Part shown: positions 53,546 through 61,921 of the stretch, piece after piece | How the letters are laid out: every line of letters starts with the position of its first letter | Position numbering within the stretch: position 1 is the stretch's first letter | Source of the DNA: Cellulomonas sp. S1-8 | GTDB taxonomy: Bacteria; Actinomycetota; Actinomycetes; Actinomycetales; Cellulomonadaceae | Length of the DNA: 64,000 nt | Assembly (NCBI RefSeq): GCF_026184235.1 | Contig: NZ_CP110806.1 | Coordinates: 4,030,001-4,094,000, forward strand | Direction: 5' to 3' | Position numbers and translations under genes: made by a program | The notes under the pieces: model-generated | What the model was told of the DNA's origin: nothing | Seen by the model: only the letters and a program-made list of their open reading frames with translations | The model's database searches: none

Positions 53546-56134
53546 TCAGTCGGGGGTGGCGATGGCGTCGAGGACGCGGAGGCGGGCCGCGCGGGCTGCC
53601 GGCCACGCCGCGGCCAGCACGCCCACCACGAGTGCCAGGGTCATCATCACGGCCAGGCCGTCCCACGGGACGACCAGCGTGTCCAGGCCCTCCTCGGCGT
53701 AGACGCGCGGCAGCACGGACGCCAGCCCCACCCCGACGACGAGCCCGACGACCGTGCCGAACACGGCCGTCAGCACCGACTCGACCGTCACCACCCCGGC
53801 GAGCTGCAGCCGCCCCAGCCCGACGGCCCGCAGCAGCCCGATCTCCCGGGTCCGCTCGATCACGGACAGCGCGAGCGTGTTGACGATCCCGAGCACGGCG
53901 ATGACGAGCGAGAGCCCCAGCAGCGCGTAGAGGATGACGAGGAGCTGGTCGACCTGCGCGGCCATCTGGTCGACGAACTCGTCGCGGTCCTGCACGGACA
54001 CCACGACGTACGGCGCGACGGCGGCCGCGACGGCCGTGCGCAGCTCCGCGGGCGTGACCCCGGACGCGGCGTCCACGAACACGGTGTCCGTGGTCTGCGC
54101 GAGCCCGGGCGCCATCGCGTCGAGGACGTCCTGCGTGACGACGACCGACCCGCTCATGACCCGCGTGTCGATGACGGCAGCCACCTCCAGGGTCCGCTCG
54201 GCGGTCGCGGTGGTCACGGTCAGCTCGTCGCCGACCGCCCAGCCGTCCCCGGCGACGCTCGCGTTGACGACGGCATGGGTGTCGTCGAGGTCGTCGACGT
54301 CGCCGTCCAGCACCTCGACGACGAGAGCCGAGCCCAGCACGTCGGGCCGCAGCCCCACGACGACCGCGCCGTCGCCGTCGCCCGGGGCGACGCCCGGCGC
54401 CGGCGACGCGCCGCCGAACGTGAACGCGATCGCGTCCGCGCGGCCGACCTCGGGCAGCGCGTCGACGTCGGTGACGGCACCCGCCGGGATCGCGGAGGTC
54501 GCGGACCGCAGCACGAGGTCCGCGTTCGTCGCGCTCTGGACGACCTGCACGAGCGAGGCCTGCGCGGTCGCGGCGATCACGGACACGGCGCCCACGAGCG
54601 CCATGCCGATGACCAGCGCACCCGCGGTCGCCGCGGTGCGCCGGGGGTTGCGCACGACGTTGCCCTGCGCGAGCCGGCCCACCGGCGGCAGCGTCCTCGC
54701 GAGCGGCACGGCGAGCACCCGCAGCACGGCGTGCGCCAGCGTCGGCGACGCGATCAGCACCCCGACCAGGACGACGGCCGCGCCGCCGCCCAGCAGCGTC
54801 TCGGCGGCCGCGGCGCCGGGACGCAGCGCCGCGTACGCGACCCCGGCGACGCCGAGCGCCACGACGACGCCACCGGCCAGCCCGCGGCGGTGCAGCGACC
54901 GCTCCGGCACGCTGGTCTCGCCGCGCATCGCCTCGACGGGGGCGACCAGCGCGGCCCGGCGCGCGGGGACGGCGGCGGCCACGGCCGACACCAGGGTGCC
55001 GAGCACGAGGCACGTGACCACGGTCGTCGCGTCGAGCGGGACGTCGCCGACGAGGTCCATGCCCACGCGCTCGAACACGACGCGCAGCACGCCGACCAGC
55101 GCGACGCCACCCGCGACGCCCAGCGCCGACCCGACGAGCCCGACGACGGCCGCCTGCCCCACGACGACGCCGAACACCTGCGCGGGTGACGCCCCGACGG
55201 CGCGCAGCAGCGCGAACTCGCGGACCCGCTGGCGCACCGACATCGCGAACGTGTTGGCGATGAGGAACCCGCCGACGAACAGCGAGACGACCGCGAAGAT
55301 CAGCAGGAACGACGTGATGAACCCGAGGCTCTGGTCGATGTCGGCGCTCAGCTCGTCGCGCAGGGACTGCCCGGTGACGACCTGGGTGCCGGCCGCGTCC
55401 GCCACCGTGCCGTCGTCGAGCGCGGCGGCCACGCGGTCGGCCAGCGTCTGCTCGTCCACCCCGTCCTGCGCGTGGACGGCGATGCTCGCGACCGTGCCCT
55501 CGGGCGCGAAGGCGGCCGTGACCACGTCGACCGGCAGGTACACCAGCGTCGCGCCCGCCAGGGGGCCGCCCGCGTCGACCTCGCCGACGACGGTCACGTC
55601 GCGCACCTCGCCCGAGATCACCACCCGGGTCGCGTCCCCCAGCGCCAGCCCCGAGGACTCGAGCGTCGCCGACTCCACGGCGATCTCGTCGGCGGCGACG
55701 GGCCCGCGCCCGGCGCGCAGGTCGAGCCCCGGGTCGCGCTCGTCGAACGCGACGCCGAACGACGGCGCCTGCGTGGACTGCACGGCCGTGCCGTCGGCGC
55801 CGACGAGGACGATCGGCCCGGCCAGGTCCGGCAGCGCGACCCGCACACCGTCGAGGCCCGACAGCTCCGGGGCGAGCGCCGCCGGCACGGGCGTGCGCTG
55901 CTCCCCCAGGGTCGTGCCGCCGCCCGTGTCCCCGCCGCCGGGCAGGACCCCGTCGCCGCGGACGTACACGGCGGCGGGCGCCTGGGCGTCGACGATGCCG
56001 TGGAACGTGTCGGACAGCATGGTCCGCAGCGCGAACGTCCCGGCGACGAACGCGACACCGAGCGCCACGGCCAGCACGGACAGCGCGAACCGCACCGCGT
56101 GCGCGCGGACCCCGCGCAGCGTGACCCGCAGCAT
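53546..56134 (-). CDS. ABC transporter permease (MacB/FtsX family)
   Basis: An 862-residue permease with two FtsX modules. A first helix near 18-37 (ALSVLAVALGVAFVAGTFAL) leads into an extracellular domain (about 45-255). Helices at about 270-290, 320-345 and 360-380 carry RVREFALLRAVGASPAQVFGV. The second half repeats this order (about 500-862, with RTREIGLLRAVGLGRLQLAGV). It probably exports a peptide, lipid or antibiotic with the ATPase gene upstream, whose stop overlaps its ATG by one base. Confidence 0.92.
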   Translation of the reverse strand: MLRVTLRGVRAHAVRFALSVLAVALGVAFVAGTFALRTMLSDTFHGIVDAQAPAAVYVRGDGVLPGGGDTGGGTTLGEQRTPVPAALAPELSGLDGVRVALPDLAGPIVLVGADGTAVQSTQAPSFGVAFDERDPGLDLRAGRGPVAADEIAVESATLESSGLALGDATRVVISGEVRDVTVVGEVDAGGPLAGATLVYLPVDVVTAAFAPEGTVASIAVHAQDGVDEQTLADRVAAALDDGTVADAAGTQVVTGQSLRDELSADIDQSLGFITSFLLIFAVVSLFVGGFLIANTFAMSVRQRVREFALLRAVGASPAQVFGVVVGQAAVVGLVGSALGVAGGVALVGVLRVVFERVGMDLVGDVPLDATTVVTCLVLGTLVSAVAAAVPARRAALVAPVEAMRGETSVPERSLHRRGLAGGVVVALGVAGVAYAALRPGAAAAETLLGGGAAVVLVGVLIASPTLAHAVLRVLAVPLARTLPPVGRLAQGNVVRNPRRTAATAGALVIGMALVGAVSVIAATAQASLVQVVQSATNADLVLRSATSAIPAGAVTDVDALPEVGRADAIAFTFGGASPAPGVAPGDGDGAVVVGLRPDVLGSALVVEVLDGDVDDLDDTHAVVNASVAGDGWAVGDELTVTTATAERTLEVAAVIDTRVMSGSVVVTQDVLDAMAPGLAQTTDTVFVDAASGVTPAELRTAVAAAVAPYVVVSVQDRDEFVDQMAAQVDQLLVILYALLGLSLVIAVLGIVNTLALSVIERTREIGLLRAVGLGRLQLAGVVTVESVLTAVFGTVVGLVVGVGLASVLPRVYAEEGLDTLVVPWDGLAVMMTLALVVGVLAAAWPAARAARLRVLDAIATPD

Positions 56135-56952
56135 CAGCGCACCTCGGTGGGGGCGGAGCCGGCGGAGGCGCCGGCGGGGGCGGCGGACGGGCGCCGGGTC
56201 AGCGCCCCGAGCCGCTCGAGGACCGCCGCGGGCGTCGGGTCGGCGAGCTCGTCGACGATGCGGCCGTCGGCGAGGAACAGGACGCGGTCGGCGTACGACG
56301 CGGCCGTCGGGTCGTGCGTCACCATGACGACGGACTGCCCGAGCTCGTCGACGCTGCGCCGCAGGAACGACAGCACCTCGTGCGCGGACACCGAGTCCAG
56401 GTTGCCCGTCGGCTCGTCGGCGAAGACCACGGCGGGCCGGGTGACCAGCGCCCGCGCGCAGGCGACGCGCTGCTGCTGCCCGCCGGACAGCTCGCCCGGC
56501 TTGTGGTGCAGCCGGTCCGCGAGTCCGACGGCCTGCACGACGGCGTCGAGGTGGTCGCGGTCGACGGGCCGGCGCGCGATGTCCAGGGGCAGGGTGATGT
56601 TCTCGAGGGCCGTGAGCGTCGGCACCAGGTTGTACGCCTGGAACACGAAGCCGATGCGATCGCGTCGCAGCCGCGTGAGGCGCCGCTCCGACATCGACGA
56701 CACCTCCTCGCCGTCGACGACGACCGTGCCCGCGGTGGGCCGGTCGAGACCCGCGAGACAGTGCATGAGGGTCGACTTGCCGGACCCGGAGGGGCCCATG
56801 GTCGCGGTCAGACGGCCGCGCTGGACGTCGAGGTCGACGCCCGCGAGCGCGTGCACCGCGGTCGGGCCGGAGCCGTACGTGCGGACGAGGCCCCGGGCCG
56901 TGGCGATGGGGGCGTCGAGCCGGGCGCTGTCGGTGGTGGTCACGTGGATCAT
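56134..56952 (-). CDS. ABC transporter ATPase (MacB/LolD-like)
   Basis: A 272-residue ATPase. Walker A is GPSGSGKST (53-61), the signature LSGGQQQR, and Walker B AVVFADEPTGNLDS. It powers the FtsX-type permease encoded directly downstream (one-base overlap). The N-terminal 20 residues and the C-terminal 30, rich in Ala and Pro, are not conserved. An in-frame GTG at 56943 would drop three residues. A hairpin-like dyad lies in the upstream region (57001-57032). Confidence 0.93.
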   Translation of the reverse strand: MIHVTTTDSARLDAPIATARGLVRTYGSGPTAVHALAGVDLDVQRGRLTATMGPSGSGKSTLMHCLAGLDRPTAGTVVVDGEEVSSMSERRLTRLRRDRIGFVFQAYNLVPTLTALENITLPLDIARRPVDRDHLDAVVQAVGLADRLHHKPGELSGGQQQRVACARALVTRPAVVFADEPTGNLDSVSAHEVLSFLRRSVDELGQSVVMVTHDPTAASYADRVLFLADGRIVDELADPTPAAVLERLGALTRRPSAAPAGASAGSAPTEVR

Positions 56953-57000
56953 CGTGCCGCCGCGGCGCCGGGCACGACACCCTGGACGCGCCCGGAACCG

Positions 57001-57032
57001 ACCCTGAGCGTGCGGGCGTCCGCACTCAGGGT
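57001..57032. promoter_or_regulatory. inverted repeat upstream of the ABC operon
   Basis: ACCCTGAG-CG-TGCGG pairs with CCGCA-CTCAGGGT around four bases, with a two-base bulge. It lies 49 to 80 bases upstream of the ATPase start and could be an operator or a hairpin in the mRNA leader. Confidence 0.4.
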
Positions 57033-57230
57033 GCCCGGCCGGACGAAAGGCCTGGTCAGGGGGCTGTGACGCCGTGCTACCGCGACGCCGACACACCGAG
57101 GCGACCCCGGGTCCGGTAGGGCTACCTCCCGGGACGGACCGGGGGTCTCCCCGGTTCCGCCGGGTGCGGTGCACGCAGCAGGCTGGTCCCGACGGGCCGC
57201 ACCGCGCGGCCCGCCGACCCGGAGGTCCCC

Positions 57231-57368
57231 ATGTTCGTGCTCCGCCGCACCGCACGCGTCGCCGGCGCCGTCGTCCTCGGCGGGGGCCTGGCGTTCGCCG
57301 CGCAGCCGACGCTCCTCAGCGAGCTGGCCCGTCCGCTGGTCGCGACGCTGCTCGGGCTCGGCGGCTGA
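57231..57368 (+). CDS. 45-residue single-pass membrane peptide
   Basis: A short gene with strong start evidence: GGAGG seven bases before the ATG. The product begins MFVLRRTARVAGAVVLGGG, has one hydrophobic helix (about 9-23) and a second weaker one at the end (LARPLVATLLGLGG). It is divergent from the ABC operon. Its last 53 bases overlap the end of the convergent gene at 57316. No family was recognised. Confidence 0.5.
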   Translation: MFVLRRTARVAGAVVLGGGLAFAAQPTLLSELARPLVATLLGLGG

Positions 57369-58491
57369 GCCGCTCGTCCGCGCCTGTTCCGCCCGACGTG
57401 AGCGCGAACGTCCCGCCCGGCGCGGACGCGAACGTCCCGACCGTCACCCCCACGACGGTGGCGCGCTGCTGCAGCAGCGGCACGGCGGGCGCCGCGCACG
57501 CGCGGGGGACGGTGGGTGGGGCGGGCCGGCCGAGGCCGAGCAGGTCGAGCGCGCCCCGCACCAGCGCCTCGAGGTCCGCGACGTCGGGACCGGGGCCCAG
57601 GGCGTTCATCGGGGCCGGCTCGACGGTCAGCGTGGGCGGTCCGCTCAGCAGGACGCCGACGACCTGCCCCAGGTCGCCCCCGTCGACCACCGAGCCGGGG
57701 GTGTACGCGGGGGGCGCGACGAACGCGTACCCCGACGACGTGCCGGCGCCGCGCGCGTACGCCTGGCCCACGGGGTCCGGCGCGTACCAGCCGCGCCCCG
57801 TCGTGGGCTGCCACGCGGACGGCGCGACGGGGACCATCGTGCAGCACGGGTAGGTGAGCGTGACGACGCTGCCGTACGGGCCGGCGACGCGGACGACGAC
57901 CGTGCTGCCGCCGCCCTGCAGGGAGTCCGCGAGCGCCGCGAGCGCGGTGTTCACGGCGTAGGCCGGCACGGTGCCGGCGGGGATCGCGCCCGTCACGGGG
58001 TCGACGGTCCGCATGCCGCCCGCGCCGTCGGGCGGGTCCGCGAGGACGGCCCGCAGCCGCGCGAGCCCGGCCAGCGCCGCGGCGGCCTGCCGGGCGGCCG
58101 CGGGCGACCCGGCGTCGGCGGCCGCGACGGTCCACGTGAGGTCGGCCAGGAGCGCCGCGTACGCGTCGGGGAACCCGCCCGACGGCGTCAGCGCCACGAG
58201 CCCCGGGGCGTCGCCCGGCACGACCCGGGCGCTGACCCAGTCGTAGGTGGCGGCGTTGAACACCTGGTTCGGGTTCTGGTACCACCAGGCGAAGTCCCCC
58301 TGCGCCGGGTACTGCACGAGCTCGACCGCCGCGTGGTAGAGCAACCAGGTCTGGGCGTTGATCGCGTCCCGCACGTCGGTGTACGCGGGCAGACCGGACG
58401 CCCCGGCGCAGATCGTTGCCGACCTGCCCCGGGGCGCCGACCCGCGACCCGCGCCCGGGAGGGCACCCGGGCCGGTCGCGGCGTCCGTCAC
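57316..58491 (-). CDS. unrecognised protein, paralogue of the 58913-60382 product (gene C of cassette)
   Basis: A 391-residue protein without signal peptide or membrane helix. Residues about 59-125 align with the first gene of the cassette: YPAQGDFAWWYQNPNQVFNAATYDWV here against FPAQGDFSWNWQNGNQVLNDATYQYV there. Both then have DPxTGAxxPG, and MVPVAPSAWQ...GWYAPDPVGQA matches MVGVAPTPWQ...GFYSPDPVAQA. The shared frame is clear, but the central beta-rich segment of the first gene (about 265-330) is missing here and the C-terminus is Ala/Pro-rich. It overlaps the middle gene by four bases (GTGA). Confidence 0.75.
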   Translation of the reverse strand: MTDAATGPGALPGAGRGSAPRGRSATICAGASGLPAYTDVRDAINAQTWLLYHAAVELVQYPAQGDFAWWYQNPNQVFNAATYDWVSARVVPGDAPGLVALTPSGGFPDAYAALLADLTWTVAAADAGSPAAARQAAAALAGLARLRAVLADPPDGAGGMRTVDPVTGAIPAGTVPAYAVNTALAALADSLQGGGSTVVVRVAGPYGSVVTLTYPCCTMVPVAPSAWQPTTGRGWYAPDPVGQAYARGAGTSSGYAFVAPPAYTPGSVVDGGDLGQVVGVLLSGPPTLTVEPAPMNALGPGPDVADLEALVRGALDLLGLGRPAPPTVPRACAAPAVPLLQQRATVVGVTVGTFASAPGGTFALTSGGTGADERLSRRARAASRPADGPAR

Positions 58492-58898
58492 GACGACGGG
58501 GCCCCGGCGACGAGCCAGATGAACGGCGCGCCCACCTCCCAGGCGTCGAGGCTGCGGAACAGCGCGCTCTTGACGTTGCGGAGGATCTCCGTCTGCTGCG
58601 CGGTGCGCCGCGGACCGGGCGTGACGATCGCCTGCGCCGTCGGGTTGACCAGCACGGTGGACATCGTGCTCGGCGCCGGCACCCCGTTGCGCTGGATCTG
58701 CAGGTTCGCGTGGCCGGTGGCCGTGTACCCCTGCAGGTCGAGCCGGGTGGTCCCGATCGAGACGATCAGACCGACCGCACCCCAGACGTCCGCGTAGTCG
58801 AGCGCGTGGATGCACGCGCTGGCGTCGGCGTAGAGGGCGTTGCCGTGGGCCGGCGACGGACCTGCCATGACCGCGCCCTGTGCGATGTTGATGGGCAT
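58488..58898 (-). CDS. unrecognised 136-residue protein (gene B of cassette)
   Basis: A small soluble protein with no recognised domain. Near its N-terminus it has NALYADASACIHALDYADVWGAVGLIVSIG, and TGHANLQIQRNG follows. The second half is helical (TAQQTEILRNVKSALFRSLDAWEVGAPFIW). A GGAGG site precedes the ATG. It sits between the two paralogues: 14 bases after the first gene and overlapping the third by four, so all three are made from one transcript, probably in fixed ratio. Confidence 0.7.
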   Translation of the reverse strand: MPINIAQGAVMAGPSPAHGNALYADASACIHALDYADVWGAVGLIVSIGTTRLDLQGYTATGHANLQIQRNGVPAPSTMSTVLVNPTAQAIVTPGPRRTAQQTEILRNVKSALFRSLDAWEVGAPFIWLVAGAPSS

Positions 58899-58912
58899 CG
58901 TCCTACCTCCTT

Positions 58913-60382
58913 CTAGCGGGTGACGCCGGGGTTGGCGACCGCAGCACCGATGACGTACGCGGTCTTCTGGGCCTGCGGGACGCTCGTGACCTCGGGCGAG
59001 GCGGAGAACGTGACCGTGAACGAGCTGTCGTCGGAGCCCTTCTCGAAGGAGCTGCCGTACGCGCCCTGGCTGAAGCTGCCGAGCTTGATGAACCCGAACA
59101 GCGTCAGGTTGCCGCTGACGTGCTCGTCCCACGACTGCTCGAAGCTCGAGAAGTCGGCCTTCTCGTAGTGGATGGTGATGGTCGGGTAGTTGGCGATCAG
59201 GACGTTCGTCAGCAGCCCGAACCCGCCGCCGTCGGCGACGGGACCCAGCGCGTACGGCGGCGGGTTGAGGAACGTGAAGCCCGTGACGTCCTTGCCCTCG
59301 TTGGCGACGGCCTGGGCGACGGGGTCCGGGGAGTAGAACCCGACGTTCGTCGCCTGCTGCCACGGCGTGGGCGCCACGCCGACCATCGAGTAGCCCGCGT
59401 AGCTGATCGTCACGGAGCACTCCGTGCTCGTCCCCGACGACTTCGCCATGTCGTAGCTCGCACCCGCCTCGGTGCTGAACTCCAGCCACGAGCCCACCGA
59501 GAACCCGACCTGCCCCTCGACGTCGACGTTGACGCTGCTGCCCGACGACTGGGTCGTCGTCATCGAGATGTCGATCGTGCGACCGGTGTTGCTGAGGTCG
59601 TTGTTGATCTGCGCGATCGACGAGGACACCGACCAGCCGACGTTCACGCCCGGCACCAGGGCACCGGTGTTCGGGTCGAACGTCGAGATGCCGCCCGTCG
59701 CGGCGCTCGGCGACTGCGTGTTGGCCTTGAGCTGCCGCAGCACCCACGCGCCGTTCTGGATCTGGTCGGTCAGCCCGAGGACCGGCTGCATGATGCTGAG
59801 GTACAGCGACACGTCCGTGAGCACCTGGTCGGCGCCTGCCGGAGCGGCCGGCAGCAGGGTGCGCAGGTTGCGGGCCTGCGACATCTGCGTGTACGTCACG
59901 GGGGTCGCCGTCCCGCTCCACAGGGTCCCCAGGACGTGACCGATGACGTAGTCGATGTTGGTGGTGACGTTGGCGGCGGTCCGCTGCGCGTCGGTGATGG
60001 TGCCGAACTGCGTCTGGTAGTCCGCGACGACGGTGCCGCCCTGGACGGACGCGTCGGACTGCGCCTTGGTCAGCCGTGCCTGATCCGCGGTGCTCAGCGT
60101 GAACACGAGGGCGTTCAGCACCGTGGAGTAGGCGTTCGCGAAGCTGCCGCCGGTCGACAGCGCGACCGTGCCGTCGATCTGCCCCGGCGTGACGAGCGCG
60201 TTGACGTACTGGTAGGTGGCGTCGTTGAGCACCTGGTTGCCGTTCTGCCAGTTCCACGAGAAGTCGCCCTGTGCCGGGAACTGCACCGGGTACAGCGTCG
60301 ACTTGAACGTGTCCTGGACGGCGGCCATCGCCTTGGACTGGAGTGCGGAGTAGAACTGCGTTCCACCCGTGGTGTCGACCAT
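58913..60382 (-). CDS. unrecognised protein, first gene of a three-gene cassette (gene A)
   Basis: A 489-residue protein without signal peptide. The N-terminal part (about 35-100) is QFPAQGDFSWNWQNGNQ... with many Asn, Gln and Tyr. The central region (about 265-330) alternates polar and hydrophobic residues (GRTIDISMTTTQSS, SVNVDVEGQVGFSVGSWLEF), as in amphipathic beta strands. The MVGVAPTPWQ and SPDPVAQAV region (about 333-360) is shared with gene C. The end again shows beta-type alternation (FSSFEQSWDEHVSGNLTLFGF). A G-rich ribosome site precedes the ATG. A pore-forming or shell-like beta protein is one possibility. I do not recognise the family. Confidence 0.8.
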   Translation of the reverse strand: MVDTTGGTQFYSALQSKAMAAVQDTFKSTLYPVQFPAQGDFSWNWQNGNQVLNDATYQYVNALVTPGQIDGTVALSTGGSFANAYSTVLNALVFTLSTADQARLTKAQSDASVQGGTVVADYQTQFGTITDAQRTAANVTTNIDYVIGHVLGTLWSGTATPVTYTQMSQARNLRTLLPAAPAGADQVLTDVSLYLSIMQPVLGLTDQIQNGAWVLRQLKANTQSPSAATGGISTFDPNTGALVPGVNVGWSVSSSIAQINNDLSNTGRTIDISMTTTQSSGSSVNVDVEGQVGFSVGSWLEFSTEAGASYDMAKSSGTSTECSVTISYAGYSMVGVAPTPWQQATNVGFYSPDPVAQAVANEGKDVTGFTFLNPPPYALGPVADGGGFGLLTNVLIANYPTITIHYEKADFSSFEQSWDEHVSGNLTLFGFIKLGSFSQGAYGSSFEKGSDDSSFTVTFSASPEVTSVPQAQKTAYVIGAAVANPGVTR

Positions 60383-60492
60383 GTCGGTCCCCCCTGCATC
60401 TGCCGGGACCCCCCCTGACGGCGACCCCGTGCACCTCCCACCGTCGTGACCGACGACGCGCGCGACATCGTCAAGACTGATGTGGCGTCGCC

Positions 60493-61179
60493 TCACAGGT
60501 CGTGCAGGTGCCGCCGGGCGGCGTCGATCGCCGGCACCGCGCCGAACGCGTGGGCGCGCGCGACCGCCGCGAGCTGCGAGGTGGTCCCCGTCTTGTCCAG
60601 GACCGCGCGGATGTGCGAGCGCACGGTCGGCAGCGCCACGTGGTCCGCACGGGCGATGTCCGCGGCCGACATCCCCCGCATGAGGGCGCCCAGCACGTCG
60701 AGCTCGCGCGGCGTGAGGGACGCGAGCGCCGCCGCGTGCGCGACACGGCGCCGCAGCCGCGCCAGCAGCCCACGCCGGTCCGGCCACGTCGCCGGGTCGC
60801 CGAGCAGACCGTCGAGCGCGCGCACGAGGTCCGGGAGCGGCTGGTCGCCGTCGAGGGCCGCGACCGCGCCCCGCTCGACCGCCGCGGTCAGCACCCGCAG
60901 GTCGGCGCGCCGCCCCACGACGACGACGGGTGCCTCCGCGCTGCGCAGCGACGCCGGCGGCGGACCCGGCGGCAGACGTCCGCGCGCGTCGACGACCAGC
61001 ACCACCCCCGCCTCGTGGTCCTGCCGGACCTCGTCGTCGAGCAGCTCCCAGTGCTCCGTGCGCACCGCTCTCCAGCCCGTCGCCGCGAGCGCCGGTGCGA
61101 GCGCCGCACCCAGCACGACGTGCTCGGACACCACCACGACCGTTCTCGACCGGGCACGCGGTCCCCCCCTGCGTGTCAC
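60493..61179 (-). CDS. LuxR-family regulator with atypical receiver-like domain
   Basis: A 228-residue regulator. The N-terminal domain (about 12-125) has the alternating strand pattern of a receiver (TVVVVSEHVVL, VVLVVDARG), but the usual acidic pair is replaced by Ser-Glu at 18-19. An Asp at about 64 could be the phosphorylation site, or the domain may be non-phosphorylated. The C-terminal LuxR helix-turn-helix is at 154-212 (LTPRELDVLGALMRGMSAADIARADHVALPTVRSHI). It is 110 bases upstream of, and co-directional with, the three-gene cassette at 57316-60382, which it probably controls. The GTG start at 61179 has no strong site. Confidence 0.85.
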   Translation of the reverse strand: MTRRGGPRARSRTVVVVSEHVVLGAALAPALAATGWRAVRTEHWELLDDEVRQDHEAGVVLVVDARGRLPPGPPPASLRSAEAPVVVVGRRADLRVLTAAVERGAVAALDGDQPLPDLVRALDGLLGDPATWPDRRGLLARLRRRVAHAAALASLTPRELDVLGALMRGMSAADIARADHVALPTVRSHIRAVLDKTGTTSQLAAVARAHAFGAVPAIDAARRHLHDL

Positions 61180-61264
61180 CCTGCGAACGTCTCGCGCTCC
61201 CCGGTCGATCCGTCCGAGGCGCGGCGCGGGAGCCGGCAGGGCCGTCCCCTCCTAGGCTGGTGCC

Positions 61265-61882
61265 ATGGCCCGGTACCTCGACGTGCACCCCACGGACCCG
61301 CAGCCCCGGTCGATCGCGCAGGTCGTGGCGATGCTGCGCGACGACGCCGTCATCGCCTACCCGACCGACTCGATGTACGCGCTGGGGACGCGCCTGGAGA
61401 ACCACGACGGGGCGGACCGCATCCGCCGCATCCGGCACCTCGACGACACCCACCACTTCACGCTGGTGTGCGCGGACTTCGCGCAGCTCGGGCAGCTCGT
61501 GCACCTCGACAACAGCGCGTTCCGTGCGATCAAGTCCGCGACGCCCGGGCCGTACACGTTCATCCTGCTGGCGACGCCCGAGGTGCCGCGGCGCCTCGCG
61601 CACGCGAAGAAGCGGTCCGTGGGCGTGCGCATCCCCGACGACCCGGTGGCCCTCGCGATCCTGCGGGAGCTGGGCGAGCCGCTGCTGTCGTCGTCGCTGC
61701 TGATGCCGGGCCACGACTGGCCGATGACGGAGGGCTGGCAGATCAAGGAGGAGCTCGACGACGTGCTCGACGCGGTCGTGGACGCGGGCGACCGCGGCAC
61801 CGAGCCGACGACGGTCGTCGACTGGACGTCCGGTGCGCCGGAGGTCGTCCGCGTGGGCGCGGGCGACCCGTCACGGTTCTGA
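61265..61882 (+). CDS. YciO/Sua5-YrdC-family protein
   Basis: A 205-residue YrdC-fold protein. PTDSMYALG, KKRSVGVRIPDDPVA and the LSSSLLMPG region are typical of the YciO branch, related to threonylcarbamoyl-AMP synthases (tRNA t6A pathway). YciO-type members have been reported with weak activity, so the role here is open. An ATG at 61265 gives the family N-terminus. It is divergent from the LuxR regulator. Confidence 0.88.
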   Translation: MARYLDVHPTDPQPRSIAQVVAMLRDDAVIAYPTDSMYALGTRLENHDGADRIRRIRHLDDTHHFTLVCADFAQLGQLVHLDNSAFRAIKSATPGPYTFILLATPEVPRRLAHAKKRSVGVRIPDDPVALAILRELGEPLLSSSLLMPGHDWPMTEGWQIKEELDDVLDAVVDAGDRGTEPTTVVDWTSGAPEVVRVGAGDPSRF

Positions 61883-61921
61883 CGCGGGAGGCGTGGTGAC
61901 CCGGTCCGCGTCAGGACGCGC

